Notes under the pieces: model-generated | Seen by the model: the letters and a program-made list of their open reading frames with translations, nothing else | Databases searched by the model: none | What the model was told of the DNA's origin: nothing | Translations under genes and position numbers: made by a program | In this document: piece by piece, positions 51,535 to 63,077 of the stretch | Numbering within the stretch: position 1 is the first letter of the stretch | Layout: the number at the start of each line of letters is the position of its first letter | Source: Oscarella lobularis | Taxonomy: Eukaryota > Porifera > Homoscleromorpha > Homosclerophorida > Oscarellidae | Length of the DNA stretch: 64,000 nt | Assembly: GCF_947507565.1 (NCBI RefSeq) | Contig: NC_089191.1 | Coordinates: 1,550,001 to 1,614,000 of the forward strand | Reading direction: 5' to 3'

Positions 51535-52360
51535 TAATAATAATAATAATAATGTTTATTTTTTACAGTCACAATGCACAACTACTATGCACAACGTTTC
51601 AACACATGCTGGCTGATCTTCCGACGAGTGACTACGGGACGTCCAGGAACCCCATCCGCTGGGCGGGCGTGGCTCAGTTGGATGACAACGACGACCTTTT
51701 CGATCTTAAATAGACAAGGGAGAACGCTCCATTGCTGCAGAACACCCTCGGACAACAGTGGCGGATCTAGGATTCGAGCAAGGGGGGTCCATGTGAGAGA
51801 GGTTGCGCGCGCCTTGGGCGCGCGCGAAAATTTTTTGAAAACCACGCCCACATTGGTGCATTTTTGTTACATTTTAACATCTACACAGTTTCATTATTCA
51901 AACGTAATGGTCCTCTAAAATAAACCTTAGTTTCATTTTTCTCGCGCAAATCTGCAAAAACTTTGTCAGTAAACTTTTTTGCAAATTTCACGAGATATTT
52001 TCATAAGGGCATTGCCTTAGACCATTCAGCAAGCACGATGAGGTGTGTAATTAGCTTTTACCGGCTAAATCTCCTCTCCCTATCCCTAACCTTAATATTA
52101 ACTGGCTTCCCACATACAAAAGCACTGCGTTTACAGCAATTTTACTTTAAAAAATTTTTTGCTTTGCTCAAAGGGGGTCCATGGACCCCATGGACCCCCC
52201 CCCCCCCCCCCCTGGATCCGCCACTGGACAAGGGCAGGAGAGCCCATCCAAAGCACGTATGAAGGAAGAAATTTTACAAAATTCCGACATGATCTTGACT
52301 CGAACCCCCATCCACAGTCGTGCCGGCCGAGTGCTCTCACCACTCGGTCACCGTTGCCCC
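51535..52360 (-). mobile_element. tRNA-derived SINE, split by a hAT MITE
   Basis: The minus strand begins near 52360 with a tRNA-like head: A box GTGACCGAGTGGTGAGAGCA and B box GGGTTCGAGTC about 45 nt later. The body continues to 52227, is interrupted by the MITE, and resumes at 51755. It ends in an (ATT)n tail at about 51535-51552, the usual SINE 3' simple repeat. Without the MITE it is about 350 bp. Confidence 0.7.
51756..52226. mobile_element. hAT-type MITE with 5-bp target duplication
   Basis: Inverted ends start CAGTGGCGGATCTAGG (left) and CAGTGGCGGATCCAGG (right, reversed), followed by G-rich runs ending GGGGGTCCATG. GACAA directly flanks both sides (51751-51755, 52227-52231). There is no coding capacity. 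The length is 471 bp. Removing it restores the SINE. Confidence 0.85.
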
Positions 52361-52930
52361 ATCTTCGGTTACGAATTCTGCTTTCGACACTGTTCGAAAG
52401 TAGCAGTTTCCGTCTCCTACCATAGATTCTCGCTTGCACCCCATTTAAAGCAAAAACGGATTTGGAGACGGTGAAGTAGTTTTCGGGCGTTTCTTTGCAG
52501 CCGGTTGTAGCAGCACAATTGTGGGGGTGCGACTCGCACGTTTGCCTTTACGTTTTGTAAAGGGGTATCATTATCAATTATATCCGTGACATTGTCATTA
52601 TCTACGATCACTTATTGCTTTATGTACATGTGTATGATCGCTATGCTCTTTTTTCAATTACTGATTCATTTTCCAGATGCCTAAAACTCTTAATTATCAT
52701 CTGAAACAGTATCTTTGGTTAAAATGTTTTTAGTGCACCTAGCAAGACCGTCCAAGCGCTTGTCTTCAATGTACTTGCACGCTTGTACCTTGTTGTCCTT
52801 TCTTCTGTCGTCCGTGTTATATTCAGATACACCGGGCTTCACGCCAGGGTTTTGACCAACAGGACGTTCCGGCATGTAGGCGACAGGAGTCAAGGAAGGC
52901 ACGCGGAAGCAAGACCATCGCTGGACTATT
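52361..52930. other. No confident gene; one minus-strand ORF
   Basis: The minus frame 52690-52902 (YMPERPVGQNPGVKPGVSEY, YIEDKRLDGLARCTKNILTK) is protein-like but lacks a good start and is unidentified. The rest holds nothing recognisable. Confidence 0.3.
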
Positions 52931-52977
52931 TAGTGCGGCGTACGCGGTAAACCCAGCCGGAGAAAAAAGAACGATAA

Positions 52978-54018
52978 CATGGTTGCAAGCAAGAAGGCGC
53001 TACCACTTAACTCAAACAGACTAAGCGACCAAAACGTTGCAGGCTTTTTAGCAACTCTATTGCCAACGGAGCGATTGCTGTACCTTGTCTTTCGGAAGCA
53101 GCAGTTACCTACAACATCTTTACAGGCAGCGTGAATTCGGCAACTCAAAACCTGACGTTTGAAGATCTCTGCAATCGCGATCTGCAAACGACAATTAACG
53201 AGGCAGGCCTGGCAGAGAAAGAAAAAGGCCATAATTTCTGTAACCCCTTTTGCACTTGATTAAGCAAGCAGACACGATTTCTAAATATGACACAATTAAT
53301 TCCAACAAAGTCTGGCAGCTATTAGACGCACCCAGAATTAATGGCATTGTGCTAACAAAAGAGAACCGCGGACAAGCTGCATGGATTGCACAGATAGAAA
53401 TTCTGCACGACAGTCTTTTAAAACGCAAGAGAGATCTAGACGATATCGCTGACGAAATTATGGATATTCGTGACTCTTTTGGAAGGCATCTTACAACGAA
53501 GACGCAAAGTCAGTGTTACCAAGGTAAGAATTTTATTAATAAATTAAGACAACCTACAGCGTAACGTGAAGTTAACTTTGAAATAATGTTACCTGACCAT
53601 AAATGCTGTTGCTTGACCATAAATGCTGACCATAAATGCAGCCGACCTTATCGGTTTGATTCATTTCATTTAAGCAGCAGTCGTCTCAAGAAATTAGGGT
53701 TTATGAGTATTTTCTGCAATTCGTTCGCAATTTCAGCAAGGACTGCGGTAAGACAACAGCACAAATAACTGCTAATCACGCAAGTTTCTTTCTTTAGACG
53801 ATAAGGCCAACTTCTCGACGGGCTTGTTGTACATGCCTGAAAACATCACTCAAATTAGGCAAGGAAAAAATAAAAACGATATATTCCACTTGTCAAAGAC
53901 TGCATTTTCAATTTTCTATATCATACTACTATTTATTTTGCCTAATGCCTCAAGAAAAGATTTTCTAAAAATACAGTACAAAAAAATGGCTAAGCATTCT
54001 GTTAACAAAGTTTGCTAA
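52978..54018 (+). CDS. Unidentified multi-exon gene, possible membrane segment
   Basis: Several plus-strand segments look coding. About 53020-53235 reads SIANGAIAVPCLSEAAVTYN and NLTFEDLCNRDLQTTINEAG. 53260-53521 reads DTISKYDTINSNKVWQLLDA, INGIVLTKENRGQAAWIAQI and DDIADEIMDIRDSFG with a GTAAGA donor. An exon after TTTCTTTAG at 53798 reads DKANFSTGLLYMPENI and a hydrophobic stretch FSIFYIILLFILP. The frames do not all join with standard introns. Charged helical composition suggests coiled coil. The family is unknown. Confidence 0.35.
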
Positions 54019-55246
54019 TCAAGTTTGCTCTACAAAATCTATATGCTTTCTGTAAGATTGAATTCTCTGCTGTCAATCAGACTCCAACTGTTCGCCGTGT
54101 GGCGGAAAAGATGCCTGGAAAGGCTAAAACGGTAGTGTTAAAATGACAGGGCAGCCTACTTTTAGAAAGAACAAAAACCTATGTCAGTCCTTTTATGAAC
54201 GCGAATGTTAAATGTGATAATAAAAACCATTAACGTACTCTAAGAGTAAGTAAACCGTTAGGTACACTTACAAAAATTAGAAGGGAGTCTAATTAGAAAA
54301 ACGTGTAATCAGAATTGTATTTATGTATGTCGAAAAGGTTCTGACGCCAAACTATGTAATGCCACGCGATCATTCTCTAGTTACCTCTTACTGTACAAAA
54401 GGAATGTTAGAAAGAATTTTGAGATATGCCTAGAATAATCTGTCTGAAAATATTATTTCTTCTTTATTTGATTACAACAGGTGCAAAATAAATGCAAAAT
54501 TGTCTAACTTACGCGTTGTCGAGATAGTTAACCATATGTCAGCTGCAACATGAATAGCTGCGTCAATTCGTGTTGCCAATTAGAAACAAAAAACGTATTA
54601 TGGTCATTCTTAAACATGAGAACGCGAAAATTGGAGTAACATTCCACTATGCCACTCTCAACTATATCAAACTTTAAAACGTTGTTAATTATGCAAATTA
54701 GTGCACAATTCTAAAACAAGGAGCGAGTAAAGTGCACCCATGCATAATATTCCTCACTTAAGAGCTAGCTAGCGTCTGCGTCTAATTTCTTGCGTAATTG
54801 GGAAAGAATTCTCTGTCCCGTAGGATTAAAATAATGTAAAGCACGTAGGCGTTTGACGAAGTACGTATAAAGGTCGCGTGCTGCGTGATTAACTTGCAGC
54901 TAAGCTGAGCTTGGTGACACCCAAGCGCGACTAGTACTTCCATACCGCTTTTTCGTTTTTTACCTGTTACGGGGAAGAATAAAGTTGTACTTGCTTAGGA
55001 AAAGTGACCGACATTACACAGAAGACAATTGTCTAATTAGCTAATCATGCATCTAATTTATTGGAATGCGTCTTTTTTTGCCCGGATGCATTCAATTTAC
55101 CGGTATATTTGTGTCTTGTGACTGCAAGTTGTTGCGCGCATGCGGTGCCCTCGGTTCAGGCGGACGCAACGTGTCTAGTGCCTACGCGTAACAAATTAAA
55201 AACATTTTGATAAAAAGTGAGCGTTCCTGACAACGCTGTTTTGTCG
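54019..55246. other. Nothing recognised
   Basis: AT-rich DNA with no open frame above background and no repeat structure I can see. Confidence 0.6.
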
Positions 55247-55560
55247 TTAAATTGATATTTGAGCTTTTGAACTTAAGTTATCCGTAAAAGGGGAGGGATT
55301 CTCAATTATGGACAGTCCCGGAAGGTCACCTGTTTGCTCGAGCACTACGATGTAAGTATCCCACCGTTCGAGCTCCCCCATACCTTTTCTTAGAGCATAG
55401 ATGGAAAATATAGAGCCATTGGAAACTTGCCTAGTCACGTGACTATGACTGGTACTAGGCGTGTCTAGCATTTGATAGAACGCTTTATCTACCGCAAGAA
55501 GACGTTTAGTGCGTTCAATGCCTTCGCCACGCCTTGCTCTGGCGTTGAGAACACGCGAAA
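55247..55560 (-). CDS. Unidentified 3' exon
   Basis: The minus frame reads GIERTKRLLAVDKAFYQMLD, QVSNGSIFSIYALRKGMGEL, WDTYIVVLEQTGDLPGLSII and a stop. The composition is strongly protein-like. An acceptor-like TCTCAACGCCAG lies near 55535. I do not recognise the family; it is likely a terminal exon of a host gene. Confidence 0.4.
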
Positions 55561-55882
55561 GAACTTATTTTCCTTCTCAATAGTCGCATGTTCGATTCTC
55601 CCGTGACTTCAATCGTCGCCGAGTGCGTCAAACGTGGAGAGAAGGGAGTCACGCTGACGATTCGGCGAGAGAACGCGTCAGTGGCATTTCAGGAGGCATC
55701 GGTGACGGCTTTGCAGCTGTGTATTGGGAATGCATTAACATGCTCCGCGGCCGACTGGCTGATTCCCTTCCTCAGCAGTTCTATTCTGCTTAAAAGCACG
55801 GCATTATTTATAGGCACAATATAGAAATGGAAGTTCAACGTATGCCAAAAGATTCACGGTTTTTTCGATTGACCTTTTCATA

Positions 55883-56331
55883 ATGACATCTGCGGTATTT
55901 GCAGCACTTTCCTTTGCTGTTTTCCTTTTTTTTTTTCGCGTAAATCAAAATTGGCCCATAACGTCCTAAAAAATTGTCGAAGACTGTTTGAAAACTTGTC
56001 GAAATTCGAATTTAGAATATGCAATCGCCAGAGCGGATCCGACGGTTATGTGCTAAGAGAGTACGCAAAGTCGTTTGTAACGACAGCCTTACGGGAAAAC
56101 ACTTACGTTGACCTCAGGTCGTTCCCTGTCCTGTTCGAGATGTCGGGAATGCCCATTCCGGGCCTAAATGAAGCTTTTTTGTGTAAACAAATGCGATAGG
56201 CTAACCCAGAGACAGCGCGTTGACTACATCTTTCTTGCATTGACGCTGTAAGCGACGACCGATACGTCTCATTTCTATTATTTAGATGTGGGACGGCCCC
56301 CCGTTTCACATGGAGGAGTAACTGCAAATAG
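55883..56331 (+). CDS. Unidentified gene with N-terminal membrane anchor
   Basis: ATG 55883 opens MTSAVFAALSFAVFLFFF, a signal-anchor-like segment followed by basic residues (SRKSK). After an 11-T run at 55926-55936 the frame must shift by one base to continue HNVLKNCRRLFENLSKFEFR, GYVLREYAKSFVTTALRENT and FPVLFEMSGMPIPGLNEAFL. A donor (TTTTTT|GTGTAA near 56182) could join an exon at about 56287 reading CGTAPRFTWRSNCK. The layout suggests an ER- or membrane-anchored protein. Length variation or a sequencing error in the T-run would explain the shift. Confidence 0.4.
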
Positions 56332-56983
56332 AACGTGATCCCGGCTTTTGTTCAAAAAACAGCACGTAGCAGACAATACACCTACCTTTAGAAGAAGCGT
56401 TGAAAGCTACATGAACTAGAAGTTAAAAGGGTATCTGGGAAAAACTGTTAAGGGAAGCAAGCGTTATCCTGGAATTCGGAAGCCATTTGCGAGACACACA
56501 TAGAACCATCAAGAATACACTGTAACTAGGTGTAATTTGTAATTAGGCAAATTTCCGATTCCTCTCTATTATCTATCTATGCTTAGAGCTAGAGGAAAGG
56601 CGATTCTGCAGTAGGCGTTTTGGCTTTCTTCGACTGCGAATTTTCATGCTGACACAAAAAGTTTACGTAACCTGGGTTTTTTACCCGAATAACGTGGGCG
56701 CTAATAATGATGTACACCCCCGTATTTTTGTCGCACTTCAACGTATACATGCAAACTATATATCAAACGAAAGCTCAGGAATTCCTCTTTCACATCAAAT
56801 GTTACGGTAACAATTTTTTAAAGAATTAGGGTAAAAAACCACGTTTTTTGTAAAGCGTCAAAATTATCAATTACGCTCTACTTCTTTTGGGGTGGGCTTT
56901 GATTAAATCTTTATCCATGCTAGAAAATTTTTTCTTTATGCGTTTTTTTGCAATAACTATTAGTTTTGAGCTTAATTTAATTA
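56332..56983. other. Nothing recognised
   Basis: AT-rich sequence upstream of the pogo relic; no inverted end identified. Confidence 0.5.
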
Positions 56984-58330
56984 ATGGTGCGAATGACTAG
57001 AGCCATCATCAGAAAGTTACCTTATCGTAGTGCCATGGCCCAGAAAGACGTAAAACTGCTTGAGGCGGCTTCTAAAGACGTTCGACTGGAAGGGTTGTTC
57101 TATCGGGCAGCAGCCGAAAAGCACGGCATTACAAAAAGCCGCTTGAAAAATTTGCGACCGGGATTGTGGGCAGGGATCGAATTGGACAGGCAGGGAGAAC
57201 AGTTCTCACATATGAAGAAGAGAAGGAAATTGTACGTTGTTGTCAGATTCTTGTGGATTTTGGGATGGGTTTCACACGAGATCTGGTAGTCCTGGTCATC
57301 AAGCACTTTCTTGAAGACGGGAAGCGGCTCCACCAATTTGTTGACAAAACACCAGGTGAAAAAAGGTGGACGAGCTTTATGAAGCGATGGTCACCTCCGA
57401 GCGAAAGCCTGAAGATCTTACCACCGAGCCAGAGCATGCAGCAGTGAAACGCTGACACACTTTTACAACGGGGTCAAAGAATTGTGTGACGTGAATGGAT
57501 TTAACTCGTTCAGGTACTGCGAGTTTGCAAGCCGCGTTTGGAACTGCAACGAGACCAGGATTGCAACTTCAGCCACTGCAAAAAGAGTCATTGTCCGGAA
57601 GGGGAAAAAAGAGGTAAATGAAGTTAGGGAAGGCTCCGGAAAGGAGTACAATACGTTTCTCTTTTGCGGCTCGGCGGCGGGTGAAAAGCTTCCGCCGTAT
57701 TTTCTTTACAAAGCCGTATTAAGCGATCCACGCAGACGCTGGCAAGTCCAAATTCTCTGTTCGGTTGCAGCATTTCTGGATGGAGGGAAAGAGCCAATTT
57801 TTTAAATTGGTTTGAAGAGAAAGTGTTGCGCCACACAGAGAAATTGAGAGAAACGGCGCCTGTCATCTTGTTTATCGACGGTCACTCATCGCACATCGCT
57901 CTTGATCTTGTTCTGGCGGCGCGTGAAAATGGCGTCATTTTATAAAATTTTCCACCGAACACCACTCACGCTTTGCAGCCATTTGGATGTCAGCGTATTC
58001 AGTAGTGCAAAGACTGAGTGGAAAAATATTGAAGGCATTCAGTCTTGTAAACGACGGAAAATGTGCAGACAAATTCAGGTACATTAATTGTTGCAAGTTT
58101 CTTTCCACCAAGACCATTTTGTGTCTGGTTTCTGCAAAACAGGTATATACCCTCTGTGCCTAAGCGTTAGGACAAAGCCGAAAATTGCCTCGATGCGAAG
58201 TCCTTACTCGGTGACGGTCTCGGATTTGAGAAGGGACCCGTTGCGAAGAGACAGGGCCGTCGAATTCCATGACCTTACACTGGTACCGTGGCAACACTAC
58301 TTGCGTTTCGGCAACGCAATGGTCGGCTAA
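56984..58330 (+). pseudogene. pogo/Tigger transposase relic
   Basis: A Psq-like HTH (AMAQKDVKLLEAASKDVRLE, AAAEKHGITKSRLKN) is followed by TVLTYEEEKEIVRCCQILVD, FGMGFTRDL, then DDE_1 pieces: VWNCNETRIATSATAKRVIV, FLFCGSAAGEKLPPYFLYKA, VILFIDGHSSHIALDLVLAA and, near 58130, a C-terminal piece with SGFCKTGIYPL. The pieces are in different frames with stops. The acidic triad positions (N-E-T, D-G-H) are partly visible. Ends were not found. Confidence 0.75.
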
Positions 58331-58937
58331 AGGCATTAGGTCCATCAACCAACGAGCAATCACTTCGCTAAAGCAGCCTGACAACCTTAATCATCGTGTT
58401 TAGACACTTTCTTCTTTGCACTAATGGCTCGGGAGTGAAGGTAATCAAATTTAGTCCCTAAACCAACAAGCGATTAAACCGATCTCCTTTTGCTCCTCTT
58501 CTCCGCACGAACCGAACCTCTCCTACACTGTTCTCTGACGCTCTCGCAACCATCGATCCCGTTCATCTCCGGCTTTTCTCGCGACGCTGCTCACGCTTTC
58601 TCTTGCCCGTGAGTGCTGATTCGAACGACACAAGAACCTCCCTCTTTGACTCGCTGTCTATATTCGCACAGTCGTTAAATCGGCGCGTCTCACACTATCG
58701 CTGCGTCTTAATCTTCCGCTGATGGCCGCTACATCATCGAGAAAAAACGCGATCCGACAAGCACGCGGACATCGACGTCGTCGAAATCGCGAGAATCGCC
58801 GACATTCACGATTTGCCGTTTAGTAAGTCAGCGAACGTCTCGCGCTATTTTCTTTGCAAAATTTTAATTATCATCTGCAAAATATCGCGCCAGTCTACAC
58901 GCCAAGATCGACATCTTTTGGAATATTCAAGGTCCAT
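58331..58937. other. Unassigned; possible exon near 58720-58823
   Basis: One plus frame reads SDKHADIDVVEIARIADIHD and ends at a GTAAGT donor at 58822. The other two frames are also open, so support is weak. Confidence 0.2.
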
Positions 58938-60066
58938 AGCAAAAGATCATCAGTCTGTGCAACGTTGCCTGCAACGTTGCACAGACTGACCGGGACTTTA
59001 GCGTGTCAAGGAGGTTGGGTCTGTACGCCTAACTAGATTAATTAGGTTATGTCGAGGGGTCGGGCCGGTGGGCCGGTCTTGACCGGTCGGGCCGGCAACG
59101 AGGGTTGGGCTCGCGCACGCGCAGCGTTCTTTACTGCAGGCGCGTAGACGCTATTCAAACGGTCAACGGTCAACGGTCGACGGCCAAACGGTCGTTGCGA
59201 TCTCTCTTTGCCGTGCCGTTTAGCGAATCGACCCAGTCGAAGTAAGCCGGACGATAGATTACGCGAGGATGTCAGCTAGCCTTTTAGAGATCAACTTCTC
59301 TACGGCGACGGCGTTCGCCTTCGCTGAAAAAAGCGCGCATGCTAGCCGGGGTGCGTAAGTGAGGAGAACGACCCTTCTCAAAACTGATAAGTCTCTCAAT
59401 AGCGTCTTTTTTAGGCATCTTTCGTTAGTCCGCGCGACCGAAGGGGCGAGAAAGGACCCAAAACGAAGGTCGCCGGACGGGAGGGTTAGAAAATATACTA
59501 ATCGCTTCTTCTTTACTCTTTAGGCTGTAGCAGTCATATTTCGTGTCAGGAGTGGAGCACTTGGCGGTAAGCTGGGCAGGGTGGGGAAGGCTAATTTTTT
59601 CTTTTTTAGCGTTTTTATTTTCTTAACCAAGTAAGTCTACTGTAAATTTTTAGTTTAGGTTAGATTAGAATTTTTACATGGCATCCCTGTTTTTCCTCGA
59701 ATTTTCTAAAGAATTTTTTATAAAATTTTTTACAATGCATGATAGTATTAGGTTTTTGTAGTGCACGAATCAGGTCGAAATTAGGATTTTTAGTTGCTAC
59801 AACTGTAAATAATAATTTATAGGAAATAAAAAATAATTATAATATTTTGTGCTAATCTGCTCGCGTGAGGCCAATTACAGTGGATTCCAGAGGCACGCTC
59901 CCAGGTAATCAGATTATTATCAGACGCACGTGCCCAAGTAATTGGTTAATAAGGGGCGGGCTTTCGTTGTGACGTAGCGTGTCAAGACCGTATGCAACGA
60001 ATTAAGCAACGCTCCGTATGACACGTTGCCTGCAACGTGTCATACGGCCATGATCTTTTGCTATGT
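58938..60066. mobile_element. Putative element with hairpin-bearing inverted ends
   Basis: CATAGCAAAAGATCAT (about 58943) and its inverted copy ATGATCTTTTGCTATG (about 60049) bracket 1.1 kb. Just inside each is a perfect hairpin: CAGTCTGTGCAACGTTGC / inverse at about 58951-58988, and CCGTATGACACGTTGC / inverse at about 60010-60044. The two hairpins share GTTGCCTGCAACGT at the loop. GCGTGTCAAG also recurs in inverse orientation near both ends. The interior has no coding frame; part is GGGCCGGT-rich. No clear target duplication is seen. Confidence 0.5.
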
Positions 60067-60288
60067 CGCGGATCGACGCGCTATTTCGACGGCTGGCTTG
60101 CAGACGAGTAGGGACGCATTCGCTTCGTCTGCTTCGTTCCATCGAAGCACGCAATTTTCGAAAACTTTTCCCGTCGCGGCGAAGCAGTGTCCTTCTTGGA
60201 CGTGACAATTTAAAAAAAGCAAAGTTGGGAACGCCATGGAAGTTTTGATTCAATAGTCTACGCTTGTCCTAAGGTCGCCCCGAAGATC

Positions 60289-60700
60289 GACGTTCAAACG
60301 AATCTTGACGCCCAACTGCGCGTTCCGCGGCAAATTGCTCTCGCCGACGTTATTCAGCAAGTTCCAATGCAGCTGGTGGACGTCAAAGCGAAAGTCGTCA
60401 ACGTTGCCGCGATTTCCAAAGTCACCTAAAATTCAACGTAGGTGCGAAAGGTCGAGATCGCCCACTAAACTGCTCCACTTATTATCACTCTCTTGGACCA
60501 AGATGCCAAACGCGTCGCGCTGCGAAAGTCTTACAATTTTCGTCTCTCTGTCAAGTTCGACATGGGCGAGTACACGTTGTACACTCCAAGAGAGGGTCAC
60601 TCCATGATACTAATCAAACCTCTCGAGTGCGTCGTTTCACACGAATTTTCCCTCTCCGGAAAGAGCGAAACTCTTATCAACGCACAGATTATCGGATTGT
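60289..60700 (+). pseudogene. OB-fold (RPA-like) protein relic
   Basis: One plus frame, interrupted by three in-frame stops, reads RVPRQIALADVIQQVPMQLV, DVKAKVVNVAAISKV, VRKVEIAH, APLIITLLDQDAKRVAL, KSYNFRLSVKFDMGEYTLY. The V-K-x-K-V ... T-L-W/L-D-x-D ... K-S-Y-x-F/L-x-x-L pattern is typical of RPA-like OB folds that occur in or beside Helitrons. The match is by eye only. Confidence 0.4.
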
Positions 60701-60903
60701 CAAACTTCTCCACTTATTTCCTTTACCGCATCTGCAAGCTCGGCAAGGCGGTCCCCATCGAGACAAATCGCTCTATCTCCCGCTGCTCTTCTTGCGACGC
60801 TCTCTCGAAGACCGTCTCGTGCGAGCACCAACCGAGTGCTCTGCTCACGTTGCAAACGTCGTTGGTGCGAGAAACAAAACCTTAGTTTCTTCAAATTTAC
60901 TTC

Positions 60904-61234
60904 ATGGAATATCAAGCACAGCAAGTAGAACGCCGACTTTATTCGCAGTCGTATCCGTCACACTTAGTAAGACCCACGCTCTTCAGTATCCAAGATATGC
61001 TTCACAAATACAATCCGAACGTGTCGCTCTTCACAACCGCTCTAGAGCAAGACGTGCCTCTATATCACAAAATAGTCATTCTCGCAGACAAAACTCCTAC
61101 CGTAAAACACCACAAGCGCGTCAATGCTCCTTTTCTCCTGAAGTTGCAGCGCTGATTGTTCAAGGTATTGAGAGAAACTTTCGAGATAACGTTTTGAATC
61201 AGCGAAATAGTTGTCTCAAAAGAGCTTCCCAGTA
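60904..61234 (+). pseudogene. Helitron Rep/helicase N-terminal fragment
   Basis: Reads LFSIQDMLHKYNPNVSLF, YHKIVILADKTPTVKHHKRV, NAPF, then after a frameshift SPEVAALIVQGIERNFRDNV and LNQRNSCLKRAS. This matches the conserved Helitron-like N-terminal domain (H-x-R-R-x-N-A-P-T-x-x-E-V-A-x-I-I-V). It is cut off by the left end of the Tigger element at 61235. Confidence 0.65.
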
Positions 61235-62412
61235 CAGTAGATCCTTGCTTATCCGAACCTCGTTTATCCGAACCCTCGCATAACCGAAAAGCAAGATAGG
61301 CGTGGCTTTTGGCACGTGTTTGTAGCGCGCACACTACTCAACACAAGGCCGGTGTAATGTCTGCTATTGCTCCCTCATCGAAGGAGCAAAAACGAGTCCT
61401 TTTAAGCATAGAAGACTAGCTGGAAGCCCTGATTATGATACATATCCAAATGTTCATTAACTATTGTTTCCGAAAAGTCCAGAAAAGTTCGGTTTACCTA
61501 TCTTGTAAAAAAATCGAGAAAAAATTCTAGCGCATTATCGAAAATCATTGGAAATGAATTTGAGCTGGGAGCGAAAGGTTATGCGCATGGAAAGGGATAA
61601 AAAAATTGACGAGGCGCTGTATTTCTTGCTTTGCCAGAAACGACAACAGAAAGCTCCAGTAACTGGACCGATTCTTTGTGCCAAAGCCATGCAGCTAAAC
61701 AAAATAATGTACGGCGAGTCGGCTAAGTTTGCAGCATGCAAGCAATGGATGGCACTGGCGGTTTTGTAAGCGATATGGCATTAGAAGCCTATTTCAGCAT
61801 GGCGAGAGGCTCTCTGGAGACGAAGAAGCAACTGAAAGTTTTGTGCAAAGTTTTCGCGAATTTATTGTAAAGGAAGAGCTGACTCTGGACAATCTCTTTA
61901 ATTTTGACGAAACTGGTTGTACATGTACTATCGTCTCTTACCGGACAAAACGCTGGCAGCAGCGTTCGGAAAGTCTGTCACGGTGGGAAAAAAGTCGAAA
62001 GACAGACTTACACTAGGAGCCTGTTCTAATGCTACTGGAAGTGTTAAATTGCCTCTGCTTCTAATAGGAAAATCTAAGAAGGCAAGGTGCTTTGCAAAAG
62101 TTGACATGAATCTGCTACCGTTTTTATATCACCGTCAGCGCAACGCTTGGATCGATTCCCAACTTTTTAATTAAGCATTGGTTTCATACAGCTTTTGTTC
62201 CAGACGTGCAGGAACAGCTCCATTTCCTAGACATGGAACCAAAAGCGTTATTACTGCTCGATAACTGCTCTGCACACCCTGACGGCAAAGAACTGGTTTC
62301 TGACGACAGCCAAGTACGTGCAATGTTTTTGCCACCCAATGTCACGGCCTTGATACAACCTATGGATCAGGTTGTTTTGTTGGCGATCAAACAACAAAAA
62401 AACAAGTTTTAG
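61235..62412 (+). mobile_element. Tigger/jerky-type element, right end missing
   Basis: TA|CAGTAGATCCTTGCTTATCCG at 61233-61255 is a Tigger-type terminus (TA target, CAGT start, TTATCCGAA repeats). The transposase relic follows. I find no matching inverted end before 63 kb, so the element is truncated or its right end has decayed. Confidence 0.7.
61548..62412 (+). pseudogene. Tigger/jerky DDE transposase pseudogene
   Basis: Pieces in order: KKIDEALYFLLCQKRQQKAP, VTGPILCAKAMQLNKIMYGE, then FCKRYGIRSLFQHGERLSGD, LDNLFNFDETGC, RLLPDKTLAAAFGKSVTV, LTLGACSNATGSVKLPLLLI, ALLLLDNCSAHPDGKELVSD, MFLPPNVTALIQPMDQVVLL. The D-E-T, D-N-C-S-A-H and Q-P-M-D catalytic motifs are visible. At least three frameshifts and a premature stop show it is dead. 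Confidence 0.85.
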
Positions 62413-63031
62413 TTTGGAAAAATTGCTCGGTGTGCGAACACGAAATTGTACAAATAGAGGCGACTCAGCAGCCATGAACACCGAGGCTCGCACACCTTTG
62501 AAAAGCAACAAGTTAGCGAAAAGAGTTACAGCTTCCGTAGTCAACGCTTCTTTTCTCGACTGCGTCACCCACCGTAAAGTAATCCTATGCGTGCTAACGT
62601 CTTTGGGAACGATCTTTAGACTGTTAAATATACGGGCTACTACGCAACATGTTAGGCATGCACATCTGAAGTTTATTTTTTTGAACCCATGTATTTTGTG
62701 GCAATCGTTATTTGGATTTAACACAAAGATACGGGCTACCTTGTTCTTGAGAAAAGTAGGAATGTACACTGTGACCAATTTTTCTCAATTCCCCAATTGC
62801 TGTTTAATTGTTAATTAATTAAAACAATAAAACTCTATTGTCTGCATATGCACAACACTAAAAAAATAGAAAGACCCCTACTAACAGAAGATCTGGATCT
62901 TTGCTACTCCCGTTGAAGCACAGTTAAAAACGAACAGCTTTCTTCCCCGGAGGAGGATTGTACGGGCATCTGTTACTTCACGCTTTGCACGCGTGACATG
63001 TCGAGGGGGCAGTATACGCTTGGCCGTACAG
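62413..63031. other. Intergenic; nothing recognised except the downstream promoter
   Basis: AT-rich; the open frames on both strands are not convincing. A 12-bp GATACGGGCTAC-like motif occurs twice (62629, 62730). Confidence 0.4.
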
Positions 63032-63039
63032 TATAAAAG
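63032..63039 (+). promoter_or_regulatory. TATA box of the RING gene
   Basis: TATAAAAG lies 39 bp upstream of the ATG at 63078, leaving room for a very short 5' leader. Confidence 0.5.
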
Positions 63040-63077
63040 ACACGTCAGTGCGGATTGTCATAAGTTCGTATCAAATC

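Noticed and set aside
51664-51676. GTGGCTCAGTTGG, a tRNA A-box-like string on the plus strand
   Set aside because: It has no B box at the right distance and no cloverleaf; it lies in the body of the minus-strand SINE.
62251-62778. 175-codon minus-strand ORF
   Set aside because: It is antisense to the Tigger transposase end and has no coherent motif.
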